Shown here piece after piece: positions 19,281 to 28,217 of a stretch of DNA of 64,000 nt. A program made the position numbers and the translations under genes. Source of the stretch: Siphonodentalium dalli (lineage: Eukaryota; Mollusca; Scaphopoda; Gadilida; Siphonodentaliidae); NCBI GenBank assembly GCA_032622095.1, contig CP136069.1:13748450-13812449 (forward strand), written 5' to 3'. Under the pieces are notes generated by a model. The model was given only the letters and a program-made list of their open reading frames with translations. It ran no database searches and was not told the DNA's origin. How positions within the stretch are numbered: position 1 is the stretch's first letter; each line of letters starts with the position of its first letter.

Positions 19281-19345
19281 AAGATTTACATGTCCGTTCC
19301 TCGGATGTTGTATAATGAGTATGTCTGCTATACGACTCGATAATA

Positions 19346-19476
19346 TACAGTAATGCCCAAGTAATCGACTCCATAACCGAGAGCTTTCCGATGAATGGCA
19401 ACAAGCCATATTTCCAACTAAATCCTGAAAAGTTACCCATAATTCTGCTGAGTTGATTACTTAGGGCATTACTGTA
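19346..19476. mobile_element. A-type MITE (A8b), left arm mostly deleted, with duplicated flanks
   Basis: TACAGTAATGCCCAAGTAA to TTAGGGCATTACTGTA. The left arm stops at CATAACC and the right arm follows. The sequence around it (CTAAGATTTACATGTCC, TTGTATAATGAGT, 19278-19321) recurs after it at 19484-19526, so a segment with an A element was duplicated. Confidence 0.7.
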
Positions 19477-19561
19477 CCTTGTCTTAAGATTTACATGCCC
19501 ATTCCTCCGATATTGTATAATGAGTTTGCAGACTAAGTGAAGATATTCCAGTCAGACTTAA

Positions 19562-19933
19562 CCCTTTACCCAACAAAACGGCCAAAACCGGCCAAATAAA
19601 GCTTCAACAGCCTAAAATATCTTCGGTCTGTCTCAATAGAACCATACAAATATGGAACCGGCTCATTGACCACATTGTGATAGTTAGTTATGTCCTGTGC
19701 CAATGCATTCTCTTATATATGCGAGTCGACCATAAGTCGCCTCGCATATATAAGAGAATGCATTGGCCTAAAAAAAAATCTTTTTTTTACCATTTTTTCT
19801 TACATTCTTTAACAATTTTATAATTTTTAATGTGTTAAGCCAATGCATTCTCTTATATATGCGAGGCGACCTATGGTCGACTCGCATATATAAGAGAATG
19901 CATTGGCACAGGGCCCTTCTGTTGGGTAAAGGG
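19562..19933 (-). mobile_element. B1 piggyBac-like MITE
   Basis: TTAA at 19558-19561 and 19934-19937. Reverse orientation (tail at left). Both fold-backs complete. 372 bp. Confidence 0.88.
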
Positions 19934-20124
19934 TTAATGAATCAGAAGAATCAGAACTCAGTAACAGCGATAATAGAAGAATGACCCTCAGGCCATTAAT
20001 TATATATGGTTCGTCTCGCAAAGGCAACCAAATCTCTTCTTGCACGATCAACCAAAGAAGAGCGCTTTTTAAAATTGAATCTATAATACAGTTGTGCACA
20101 GAACTACATGCCTTGAAGAATTAA

Positions 20125-20402
20125 CTCTTCATGCGCTATCATATGTCGTTGTTATTTAAATTAAAAATCATGTGCTAGTGCATTCTCTTATATATGCGAG
20201 TCTCCCATCGGGAGCCTCGCAAATATAAGAAATGCACAGGCTAACAAGGTCAAAGTAAATATTGTTAGGCCAATGTATTCTCTTATAAATTTAAGGCATT
20301 TTTTAGGCTCACTATGGGAGACTCACATACTATAGTATATAAGATAATTATATGGCACAGGGTTTTTTCGTAAAAATTCAAGAAGCTCGAGTCATGGAAG
20401 GG
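20125..20402. mobile_element. B3 piggyBac-like MITE, diverged
   Basis: TTAA at 20121-20124 and 20403-20406; starts CTCTTCATGCGC (CCCTTTCATGAC in others), ends GAGTCATGGAAGGG. Two modules with CTCCCATCGGGAGCC and GCTCACTATGGGAG centres. Confidence 0.65.
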
Positions 20403-20576
20403 TTAATATGGTCATCAAATTTGTTCATAAACTGAGTTTCTGAAGATATAGAAATGGAAAAATGGAAAAATGGAAAAAATCCTGGAATCTCAATGTATTC
20501 TTCTGGAACTACTTAATTCTTTCTTCACAAATACTCATTGACGAGAATTCCTCTCCAATAAATAGGATTCCTTCTA

Positions 20577-20777
20577 TACAGTAATGCCCTAATTAATCGA
20601 CTCCATATCCATAGCAGAATTATGGGTAACTTTTCAGGATTTAATCGGAAATATGGCTTGTTGCCATTCATCGGAAAGCTTGATGAATGGCAACAAGCCA
20701 TATTTCCGACTAAATCCTGAAAAGTTACCCATAATTCTGCTATGGTTAAAGAGTCGATTACTTAGGGCATTACTGTA
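20577..20777. mobile_element. A-type MITE (A9)
   Basis: TACAGTAATGCCCTAATTAA to TTAGGGCATTACTGTA. Both arms share the private variant CATAGCAG/CTGCTATG. 201 bp; the centre is shortened. Confidence 0.85.
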
Positions 20778-21341
20778 AATGTGCCTACATTTTATATTAG
20801 AAGTCAGCATGCATATCTTATGACATTCAAATTTCAAAACTCTCAGTCCAAAAAATCCCAATAGAAAACATATTCTGTACACTTCAAGTGAAATTTAGTT
20901 TCACCAAGATTTCTGTCTAATTTAAATTCTAATGAATTATTTTTTGGTGAAAATTCCAATCGAAATTTGACTAATTTTAACTTTTCATTTTCTATTGACG
21001 TCTTGTTGTACGTGTCTATCGATAAAGGGTTAACCATTTGTCACTCAGTCACAAAAGTCAACAGAAATATAGAGCTTACATTTACCGAAGACAATAAACA
21101 CCACGGTGTGAACTAGAGATAGAAAGTGTCACCGAGTATTACCCATCACACATACTTAATCCCGCCATCCTACACACACTTAATCCCGCCATCCTACACA
21201 CACTTAATCCCGACATCTCCATTCCGGTCACAAACCCACAAATAATTAAGTCTCCCCAAGATTCAATTTCCTAATGAATACAATATAAAGTATATACTCT
21301 TAGGTATTCAAGTGAGCGCTATCAGGATACAAATAAGAATA
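20778..21341. other. Unassigned; short ~24-bp repeat at 21150-21215
   Basis: Three copies of CTTAATCCCGCCATCC, CACACA (about 24 bp each) lie at 21150-21215. A possible 27-bp minus-strand microexon at 21086-21112 is described under findings. The rest is unassigned. Confidence 0.5.
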
Positions 21342-21802
21342 TGTGACCTGCCATATCAAATCCAGTCGTAAGTCAGGATTTTTTTTACCCTGTGCCAATG
21401 CATTCTCTTATATATGCGAGTCGACCATAGGTCGCCTCGCATATATAAGAGAATGCATTGGCCTAACAATTTTTTACAATTTCAATAATTTTTTCTTGTA
21501 TTGTTTAACAATTTTATAATTTCACCCATACAGAGCCCCAGACAAACATGAGCAGAGGACACTCTTCTATATGCTTCTATATATGTGTGGGGCTCCCTGC
21601 AGGGTAATGGATGTTTTTTTATTTTATGTCCTAAAAATTGTAAGAAACATTTATTTAAAAAAAATGATAAAAAATTGTTAGGCCAATGCATTCTCTTATA
21701 TATGCGAGGCGACCTATGGTTGACTCGCATATATAAGAGAATGCATTGGCACAAGGTCAAAAAAATCCCGACTTACGACTGGATTTGATATGGCGGGTCA
21801 CA
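21342..21802. mobile_element. G element
   Basis: Ends TGTGACCTGCCATATCAAA and TTTGATATGGCGGGTCACA; TA precedes it at 21340. Contains two fold-back modules (21396-21462 and 21681-21751) and a spacer with CACCCATACAGAGCCCC, CAAACATGAGCAGAGG and GGCTCCCTGCAGGG. The ORFs here are hairpin translations. Confidence 0.8.
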
Positions 21803-21933
21803 CATATACATTTGGGAATGTTTTTAACCTGTCCTCTTACTTGGGTAGATCAGATTCAGATTCAATAAGATTTATTTGGTATTCAATATAATTATAGTAG
21901 ATGTATAACAACAGAACCCCACAAAAAGTTTAA

Positions 21934-22304
21934 CCCTTTACCCAACAGAACGGCCCTGTGCCAATGCATTCTCTTATATATGCGAGTCGACCATAGGTCG
22001 CCTCGCATATATAAGAGAATGCATTGGCTTAACACATTAAAAATTATAAAATTGTTAAAGAATGTAAGAAAAAATGGTAAAAAAAGATTTTTTTTAGGCC
22101 AATGCATTCTCTTATATATGCGAGGCGACCTATGGTCGACTCGCATATATAAGAGAATGCATTGGCACAGGGCATAACTGTAACTATCACAATGTGGTCA
22201 AGGCGCCGGTTCCAATGATATCCATATTTGTATGGTTCTATTGAGACAGACCGAAGATATTTTAGGCTGTTGAAGCTTTATTTGGCCGGTTTGTTGGGTA
22301 AGGG
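21934..22304 (+). mobile_element. B1 piggyBac-like MITE
   Basis: TTAA at 21930-21933 and 22305-22308; right end GTTGGGTAAGGG (one A lost). Both fold-backs complete. 371 bp. Confidence 0.88.
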
Positions 22305-22420
22305 TTAACTTGCAAGGGCAGGCCCCTTATGCTTGTATAATGATACAGTGTAATGTGTACGTATAATTGGGTGTATATAGTGCGGGTGCATATTTACAAT
22401 GTGTGTAGTTTCGTATAGAG

Positions 22421-22669
22421 ATGGGCAAGAAGGGTGGGGGCGTGGGGGGGTCGGGTTGTGAGATGGCGATTATAGTAATTTTTTTAGTTGTTATGCTTTA
22501 TCTGGTAGCCAATATGATTATCTTGATGCATTCATGCGGAGACCTGTGCGATCATCTTGCAATACTTTTTCAAGAATGTGAGGAAATACCAGTATTTTTA
22601 GGTGATCAATGGAATATGGGTGTGAATTTATACTGCTTGATTTGGTTGAGGAATTGGTTACGGTCATAA
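22421..22669 (+). CDS. Small ORF, possible single-pass membrane protein
   Basis: 82 codons from an ATG in good context (G at -3 and +4). The glycine-rich start MGKKGGGVGGSGC is followed by a hydrophobic stretch at about residues 15-37 (begins MAIIVIFLVVMLYLV), then a Cys- and acid-containing tail (CGDLCDHL, FQECEEIP) ending in WLRNWLRS. AATAAA lies at 22822-22827. This is one of few ORFs here outside the repeats. I do not recognise the family. It could be a host micropeptide, a retroelement remnant or chance. Confidence 0.3.
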   Translation: MGKKGGGVGGSGCEMAIIVIFLVVMLYLVANMIILMHSCGDLCDHLAILFQECEEIPVFLGDQWNMGVNLYCLIWLRNWLRS

Positions 22670-22879
22670 TTAAGTTGATTAATTTTGCACTGTTGTTCAA
22701 ATGTACATGAGTGACATATATAGTGACACATGGAGGAAATGTGGCATAAGTTTGGATGGCCTGTTCCTCACCAGGAGAGCTGACCAGGAGAGGGAGGATT
22801 ATACTATGAGAATAAAGTGAAGTTCATTAATTTCTGCCCCCTGTTCTGGACAGTCTCTGCCGTACGTATAAAGGGTATG

Positions 22880-23011
22880 TAAATAGGGACCATTTTTAAT
22901 GTTTTTAACCTGTCCTCTTACTTGGGTATGTAAATAGGGACCATTTGGCTATGTATGCCTGAAAAAGAGGTTCCAGGAGGAGAAAACTAACAAAATTCAA
23001 GTACACTTTAA
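22880..23011. repeat. Low-copy segment, empty-site paralogue of 23776-24043
   Basis: TAAATAGGGACCATTTGGC, TATGTATGCCTGAAAAAG and GGTTCCAGGAGGAGAAAAC recur at 23776-24040, where an A element (A11) sits between GGCTA and TGCCTG. Confidence 0.8.
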
Positions 23012-23150
23012 CCCTTTCAGGACCAAGTCCGATTTTTGTATAAACTTTGAGCTCTTTCCATCAATGTATCATATCATTATAATCAATAAATTTGAAAAAT
23101 GATCAAGGAAATATGGGTTGATACAAAAATGGGACTTGGCACTGAAAGGG
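23012..23150. mobile_element. B4 element, 139 bp
   Basis: TTAA at 23008-23011 and 23151-23154; starts CCCTTTCAGGACCAAGTCC and ends GGACTTGGCACTGAAAGGG. B2-like ends, but the centre holds only CATCAATGTATCATATC and TTTGAAAAATGATC, not the CCAATGCATT module. 62270-62478 is the intact palindromic form; here the left arm is largely deleted. Confidence 0.8.
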
Positions 23151-23154
23151 TTAA

Positions 23155-23273
23155 TAAATAGATTCTCCGCCAGTTATAAAAGTGTACAGAAGGATTCATT
23201 ATCTCTGTGGGAAATGTTCAGATATTTAAACTTTAACAAACAACCTAACTATATGCATGGTCATTTGTTGAAC
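23155..23273. mobile_element. E fragment
   Basis: AATAGATTCTCCGCCAGTT, AAAAGTGTACAGAAGGATTC, GGGAAATGTTCAGATA and CTATATGCATGGTCATTTG match 24053-24250, with an internal deletion. An A element follows at 23274. Confidence 0.6.
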
Positions 23274-23389
23274 TACAGTAATGCCCTAAATAATCGACTC
23301 CTGAACCACAGCCATTTCCGACTAAATCCTGACATATTACCCATAATTATGCTGTGGTTAAGGAGTCGATTATTTAGAGCATTATTGTA
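23274..23389. mobile_element. A-type MITE (A10), centre deleted
   Basis: TACAGTAATGCCCTAAATAA to GAGCATTATTGTA, 116 bp. The left arm is cut after ACCACAG, with the remainder of the right arm following. Confidence 0.8.
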
Positions 23390-23402
23390 CATATATATAT
23401 AT

Positions 23403-23768
23403 CATGCCATGAAACTCTTCTCTGGCTAACATTGAGATCATATTCCACCAGTACATAACCTGGGAACTTTTTGATGTTCTGACCCCTTCCAAATGGGACT
23501 TAAACATTGAACAAACAGGCAGGGGAATCTATTCTTTGTTGATATTTGTTCCTCGATAATCTACTTTAACCCTTTCAGTGCAAGGTCCGATTTTTTTTAT
23601 CAACCCATATACCCTGTGCCAATGCATTCTCTTATATATGCGAGTTGACCATAGTTACCCCAAGTTATTTTTTCGACTTTATAACGTTCCCTTCAAAAAG
23701 TTCCCAGATTTTGTAACGGTGGAATATGATCTCTGCAGGTGTTAGCCAGAGTAGCTATTCATGGCATG
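23403..23768. repeat. Inverted duplication with ~75-bp arms
   Basis: ATGCCATGAAACTCTTC, CTCTGGCTAAC, GATCATATTCCACC and GGGAACTTTTTGA (23403-23476) return inverted at 23693-23768. The ~215-bp spacer contains a B2 fragment at 23570. The arms differ by substitutions and small indels. Confidence 0.8.
23570..23655 (+). mobile_element. B2 left-end fragment
   Basis: TTAA at 23566-23569, CCCTTTCAGTGCAAGG, AACCCATATACCCTGTG, then one module arm broken after GCGAGTTGACCATAG. Confidence 0.7.
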
Positions 23769-23795
23769 ATCTAGCGTAAATAGGACCAATTGGCT

Positions 23796-23987
23796 ACAGT
23801 AATGCCCTAAATAATCGACTCCTTAATCACAGCAGAATTATGGGTAACTTTTCAGGATTTAGTTTGAAATATGGCTTGTTGAGAGCTTTCCGATGAATGG
23901 CAACAAGCCATATCTCCGAATAAATCCGGAAAAGTTACCCATGATTCTGCTGTGGTTAAGGAGTTGATTATTTAGGGCATTACGGTG
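23796..23987. mobile_element. A-type MITE (A11) with readable empty site
   Basis: TACAGTAATGCCCTAAATAA to GGGCATTACGGTG. The paralogue at 22930-22990 reads GGCTATGTATGCCTG without an insertion, here GGCTA-element-TGTGCCTG, supporting a TA target whose right copy has mutated. Confidence 0.85.
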
Positions 23988-24043
23988 TGCCTGAAAAAGA
24001 GGTTCCAGCAGGAGAAAACTAATGAAATTCAAGGCCACCTTAA

Positions 24044-24256
24044 CCCTTTCTTTACTAAATGGATTCTCCCATTCAGTTATAAAAGTGTACATTGGAACAG
24101 TCTATCATTCATTTGGAGGGGTGAGAAGACAGCTAGGGCTTAATTAAAAGAAGTTTAATTATACAAATGCAGAAGGATTAATTATCTCTGTGGGAAATGT
24201 TCAGATATTAACTTCAACAAACAGCCTAACTATATGCATGGTCATTTTTTGAACTA
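24044..24256. mobile_element. E element, left part
   Basis: TTAA at 24040-24043, CCCTTTCTTTACTAAATGG, CATTCAGTTATAAAAGTG, CATTTGGAGGGG (empty form of the C target at 14331), CAGAAGGATTAATTATC, then A12 at 24257. No right end. Confidence 0.65.
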
Positions 24257-24411
24257 TACAGTAATGATCTAAATAATCCACTCCTTAACCACGGCAGAAT
24301 TATGGGTAATTTTTCAGGATTTAGACGGAAATATGGCTTGTTCACTAAATCCTGAAAAAATACCCATAATTCTTCTGTCAGGTTACGAGTCGATTATTTA
24401 GAGCATTACCT
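24257..24411. mobile_element. A-type MITE (A12), centre deleted
   Basis: TACAGTAATGATCTAAATAA to GATTATTTAGAGCATTACC, about 155 bp; the stem is shortened near GGCTTGTTC. Confidence 0.75.
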
Positions 24412-24454
24412 TATCTTATCGAAGTCGCCATTTATCTGAATGGGATATTCGGAA

Positions 24455-24615
24455 TGTCATATTTCGATGTCCCTCAACTCAGATCATGCAAGCTTGAAAA
24501 TTGCTCCAGATTTTTCGCCTATGGCAGGGTTCAAACCCATGCCACCCTCGTCTAGCCCAGACTCCAATGATCTTATTAACGACCTAATAATCAGGGACTC
24601 AAACATTAATTGGAC
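24455..24615 (-). mobile_element. Possible degenerate tRNA-derived SINE
   Basis: On the minus strand, GGGTTTGAACCC (box-B-like, about 24529-24540) lies about 55 bp after TGATTATTAGGTCG (box-A-like). No tail or target duplication found. The overlapping plus ORF 24440-24634 has no recognisable domain. Confidence 0.25.
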
Positions 24616-24661
24616 CTTTAGTATCAGACAGTGAGAGGATAAATTCTGAGAACAAGTGACC

Positions 24662-24878
24662 TACAGTAATGCCCTAAGTAATCGACCCCTTAACCACAGC
24701 AGAATTATGGGTAACTTTTCAGGATTTAATCGGAAATATGGCTTGTTGCCATTCATCGGAAAGCTCTCCCCGAAAGCTTTCCGATGAATGGCAACAAGCC
24801 ATATTTCTGACTAAATCCTGAAAAGTTACCCATAATTCTGCAGTGGTTAAGGGGTCGATTACTGAGGGCATTACTGTA
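24662..24878. mobile_element. A-type MITE (A13), full length 217 bp
   Basis: TACAGTAATGCCCTAAGTAA to GAGGGCATTACTGTA. Matched arm variants: ACCCCTTAACC on the left, GGTTAAGGGGT on the right. Confidence 0.9.
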
Positions 24879-24884
24879 CTTGGT

Positions 24885-25140
24885 ACAGGTACTGAAGCAC
24901 TGACAGTTCCCAAGCACTCAAACCTATTTTCCAAGCTGCCAAACAAACTATTGGCTCTTGAGAATAGAACTGCCAATGTTCAGATCAAAGTTAATATAAT
25001 TAAGAGAAAACTTATCAAAGAGTTTTACTCCCTGACAAGAGATTGTGGAGGAGTTAACAAGAGAAAGCTCAATAAAGATAAACAATTAATAACATTAGTT
25101 ACAATTAATTCAATCCCAAAACATAAACATTGAGTTTAAT
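24885..25140. repeat. Low-copy repeat K
   Basis: ACTGACAGTTCCCAAGCACT, TCTTGAGAATAGAAC and CAATCCCAAAACATAAACATTGA resemble 29165-29287. The ORF over it (24843-25133) begins in A13, so it is unlikely to be a gene. Confidence 0.5.
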
Positions 25141-25149
25141 GCACTTTAA

Positions 25150-25603
25150 CCCTTTGAGTGCCAGGTCCGATTTTTGTATCAAAACATATACCCTGTGCCA
25201 ATGCATTCTCTTATATATGCGAGTCGACCATAGGTCGCCTCGCATATATAAGAGAATGCATTGGCCTAACAAATTTTCATCATTAGTTATTATTTTTTAC
25301 AATTTTTTACAATTTTAATAATTTTTTCTTATATTCTTTATTATTAACAGATTTATTTTGTAGGTTTAGTGCCAGGGAATCTTACGTTTTTCATTGGCAT
25401 CAAAATTATTACTATGAATACTTTGTGATAGTTTTGAGTTATAACATCCCCCTAAGGTTTTAACCAGTTTGTTTTTAAATTCGCTATAGCATGCTTGAGC
25501 ATACCCAAAAAATTCAACCCAAAAAAAAATTCTAAAAAAATCTTTAAAAAAAAAGAAAGAATTTTTTGTTTTTTAGGGCCGATTTTACAGACCGTAAATT
25601 AGT
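25150..25603 (+). mobile_element. B2 piggyBac-like MITE, right end lost
   Basis: TTAA at 25146-25149; CCCTTTGAGTGCCAGGTCC, complete module 25196-25265, tail to GACCGTAAATTAG, then it stops before the terminal GGCACTGAAAGGG and runs into repeat J. Confidence 0.75.
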
Positions 25604-25807
25604 AAGTAGTAAGTATAAGTACTATCTGTTCATGTTGGGAGCTGACATCTGGAATGATTTAAAGGGGTAATGTACACAAAATCCAGCCATCTCCTTTTAT
25701 ACTCAACATAATATATGCAAATGAATGAAGGGGTGAAGACTTCATATAAGCCCTCCAGATTGTTGTCTGATCCTCGTTACCATACATTAACACTTCTATT
25801 TTGCGTA

Positions 25808-26024
25808 TACAGTAATGCTCTAAATAATCGACTCCTTAACCACAGCCGAATTATGGGTAATTTTTTAGGATTTATTCACAAATATGGCTTATTGCCATTC
25901 ATCGGAAAGCTCTCACTGAGAGCTTTCCGATGAATGGCAACAAGCCATATTTCCGACTAAACCCTGAAAAATTACCCATAATTCTGCTGTGGATAAGGAG
26001 TCGATTACTTTGGGCATTACGGTA
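25808..26024. mobile_element. A-type MITE (A14), full length 217 bp
   Basis: TACAGTAATGCTCTAAATAA to TTGGGCATTACGGTA, inside repeat J. The palindrome centre is CTCACTGAGAG near 25916. Confidence 0.9.
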
Positions 26025-26136
26025 GTTAGTATATGTACTATCTGTTCATGTTGGAGCTGACATCTGGAATGATTTACTGTACACAAAATCTGGCCATTTA
26101 TGGGGCCATCTCCTTTCACACACAAAAGAATGTACA

Positions 26137-26317
26137 TGCAGTAATGCTCTAAGTAATCAACTTCTTAACCACAGCAGAATTATGGGTAACTTTTCAGGAT
26201 TTAGCTCGAGGAGAGCTTTCCAATGAATGGCAACAAGCCATATTTCCGACTAGATCCTGAAAAGTTACCCATAATTCTGCTGTTGTTAAGAAGTCGATTA
26301 CTTAGAGCATTTATGTA
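26137..26317. mobile_element. A-type MITE (A15), shortened
   Basis: TGCAGTAATGCTCTAAGTAA to TTAGAGCATTTATGTA. The left arm stops at GATTTAGCTCG. Matched arm variant AACTTCTTAACC / GTTAAGAAGTC. Confidence 0.8.
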
Positions 26318-26580
26318 TATGCAACAAATGAATGAATGAAGGGGAGCTTGGGCTTGTTGTCTCTTCCTCATTTCCATATATTATATTATATAACACTTCT
26401 ATTTTGCATACGTGTGTGTCCTCTGTATATTTATATGTTATTTATTTGGATAGGAAATAAAAATATGTTTACACCAATGAATTTGAGCCATGGATTAGTG
26501 CGAAATACATGAATGCGCTCTATGAACGATGCGATTAAACAACACTCGAGTCATAAACTCAATTTCATTATAATTACCAT

Positions 26581-26833
26581 GTCAGCTGATGTTGGTGTAT
26601 AAATGTTGGATCCATATTTATGAAGCTTATGGTCCCAGAAATCTGGAGCCTCATTGTACTGCTAGGACTCAAAGAAATGCCAACAATACCATAGCTACAG
26701 TATAAAAATACCCCCACCCCCCATTCTAAGTTCATAACAAAGATCTGGACACCCCTTCACTATAGAGGGTTAATTTAAATTTCCGTATAACATTGTATAT
26801 AAACCACAGACCAGTGTGCCCGACGCCTGAGCT
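26581..26833. other. Unassigned sequence
   Basis: No gene. ATATAAACCACAGACC near 26797 recurs at 28167, so it is probably repeat-derived. Confidence 0.35.
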
Positions 26834-27090
26834 CAAGCCTTGAAATAGTGTGCCTGTCATTTGCAGAATGAGGTCCCCAGAGGGTGAATTTAGTGATGCT
26901 ACCCCGCATAGCGGGCTAGCATCACCAAATTCACCCTCTGGGAACCTCATTCTGTTCAGGTGTAAGCAGAATGAGGTCCCCAGAGGGTGAATTTGGTGAT
27001 GCTAGCCCGCTATGCTGGGTAGCATCACTAAATTCACCCTCTGGGGACCTCATTCTGCAAATGACAGGCAAACTATTTCAAGGCTAATTG
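26834..27090. mobile_element. C element with perfect 8-bp target duplication
   Basis: CCTGAGCT at 26826-26833 and 27091-27098. Two fold-backs in tandem separated by TTCAGGTGTAAGCAG; left end CAAGCCTTGAAATAGTG, right end CTATTTCAAGGCTAATTG. 257 bp. Confidence 0.9.
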
Positions 27091-27098
27091 CCTGAGCT

Positions 27099-27935
27099 CA
27101 AGGAGCTAAAGAGGGTTAAGTTATAGATATAGACACCGAGTTGGTATTGGATATGCGGGAGAAACAACACCGTTTCGGGCCTGTATACGGCAATTTCCGC
27201 ATTTTGACTTGCAAATTCTTAACATTTTATGAAATTCCATGTAATCAACGTAACTATTCCACTTAAGTTCTAGTGTGGCGTACTCGGCATTACAAACTGA
27301 TTTGGATTATCAACATTTAAATATTTAGCATGATGTGTCGCCTCCCTGCATTTTATGTCGACACGTCCCTGCATTTGCTTGTTGTAAGAAAACTTGGTGT
27401 GACAGCGCATATCAGTAACACTTATAAGTGGACCAATCTTTTGATTGAATGCTCAGGAGTGCATAGTTGGTCAATCAATGAGTGTTGCGGGAATACAATG
27501 CCTATATTAGCATATATTATTTTAATCACGACATACCGTTTCTCAGCACATTCAATGACCTAAAGATCTTTGCAGTAAATAGCAGTCGGTCACTGGACCT
27601 CAATGAATAACTAATACATTGGCGTTATAATGTATTTTCTAAGTTGATACTGCTGTGTGTTTGTGTGCAAGACCCCCCTCCCACCCAGCCCCACCATATT
27701 GGTCACGACGACTTGAATCGAATCAAGAGTCTGACTTATTGTCTCAACAATTGGATATTTGTAATATCCAACAGTTGGATATCCGTAATATCCAATTGTC
27801 ATACCCACATATCCAAGACTTGTGTATTACACATCAATACAACAAGCTCGTTGTGTCTATCTGTCAGGATAGACACCTGATCGATACAAACAATGGAAGA
27901 CATCACAGAAATGTTCTAATTTAAAGTTAAATATA
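27099..27935. other. Mostly unassigned; small palindrome at 27748-27800
   Basis: CAATTGGATATTTGTAATATCC followed closely by GTTGGATATCCGTAATATCC and AATTG makes nested hairpins (repeat text abbreviated at the unit level). ORFs at 27330-27563, 27644-27880 and 27655-27924 lack recognisable features. Confidence 0.4.
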
Positions 27936-28160
27936 TACAGTATATAATGCTCAAAGTAATCGACTTCTTAACCACGTACAGCAGAATTCTGGGTAACTTT
28001 TCCGGATTTAGTTGGAAATATGGCTTGTTGCCATTCATCGGAAAGCTCTCCCCGAGCGCTTTCCGATGAATGGCAACAAGCCATATTTCCGACTAAATCC
28101 TGAAAAGTTACCCATAATTCTGCTGTGGTTAAGAGGTTGATTACTTAGGGCATTACTGTA
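27936..28160. mobile_element. A-type MITE (A16)
   Basis: TACAGTATATAATGCTC (small insertion in the end) to TTAGGGCATTACTGTA. 225 bp; arms nearly complementary except CACGTACAGCAG on the left. Confidence 0.85.
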
Positions 28161-28217
28161 ATTGCATATATAAACCACAGACCCGGGCCCCCTCCCTCCA
28201 CTCGACCGTTCATCAGG

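Larger units (their letters stand above)
25610..26580. repeat. Tandemly duplicated repeat J with A insertions at different points
   Basis: TATCTGTTCATGTTGG, GAGCTGACATCTGGAATG and ACACTTCTATTTTGC occur at 25622-25800 and again at 26036-26405. A14 lies after TTTTGCGTA in the first; A15 lies between GAATGTACA and TATGCAACAAATG in the second. Each copy is the empty site for the other insertion. Confidence 0.75.

Noticed and set aside
17905-22177. ORFs with the recurring peptides CILLYMR and RIYKRMHW
   Set aside because: They translate the B1/B2/G hairpin arms, which is why the same peptides appear on both strands at many loci.
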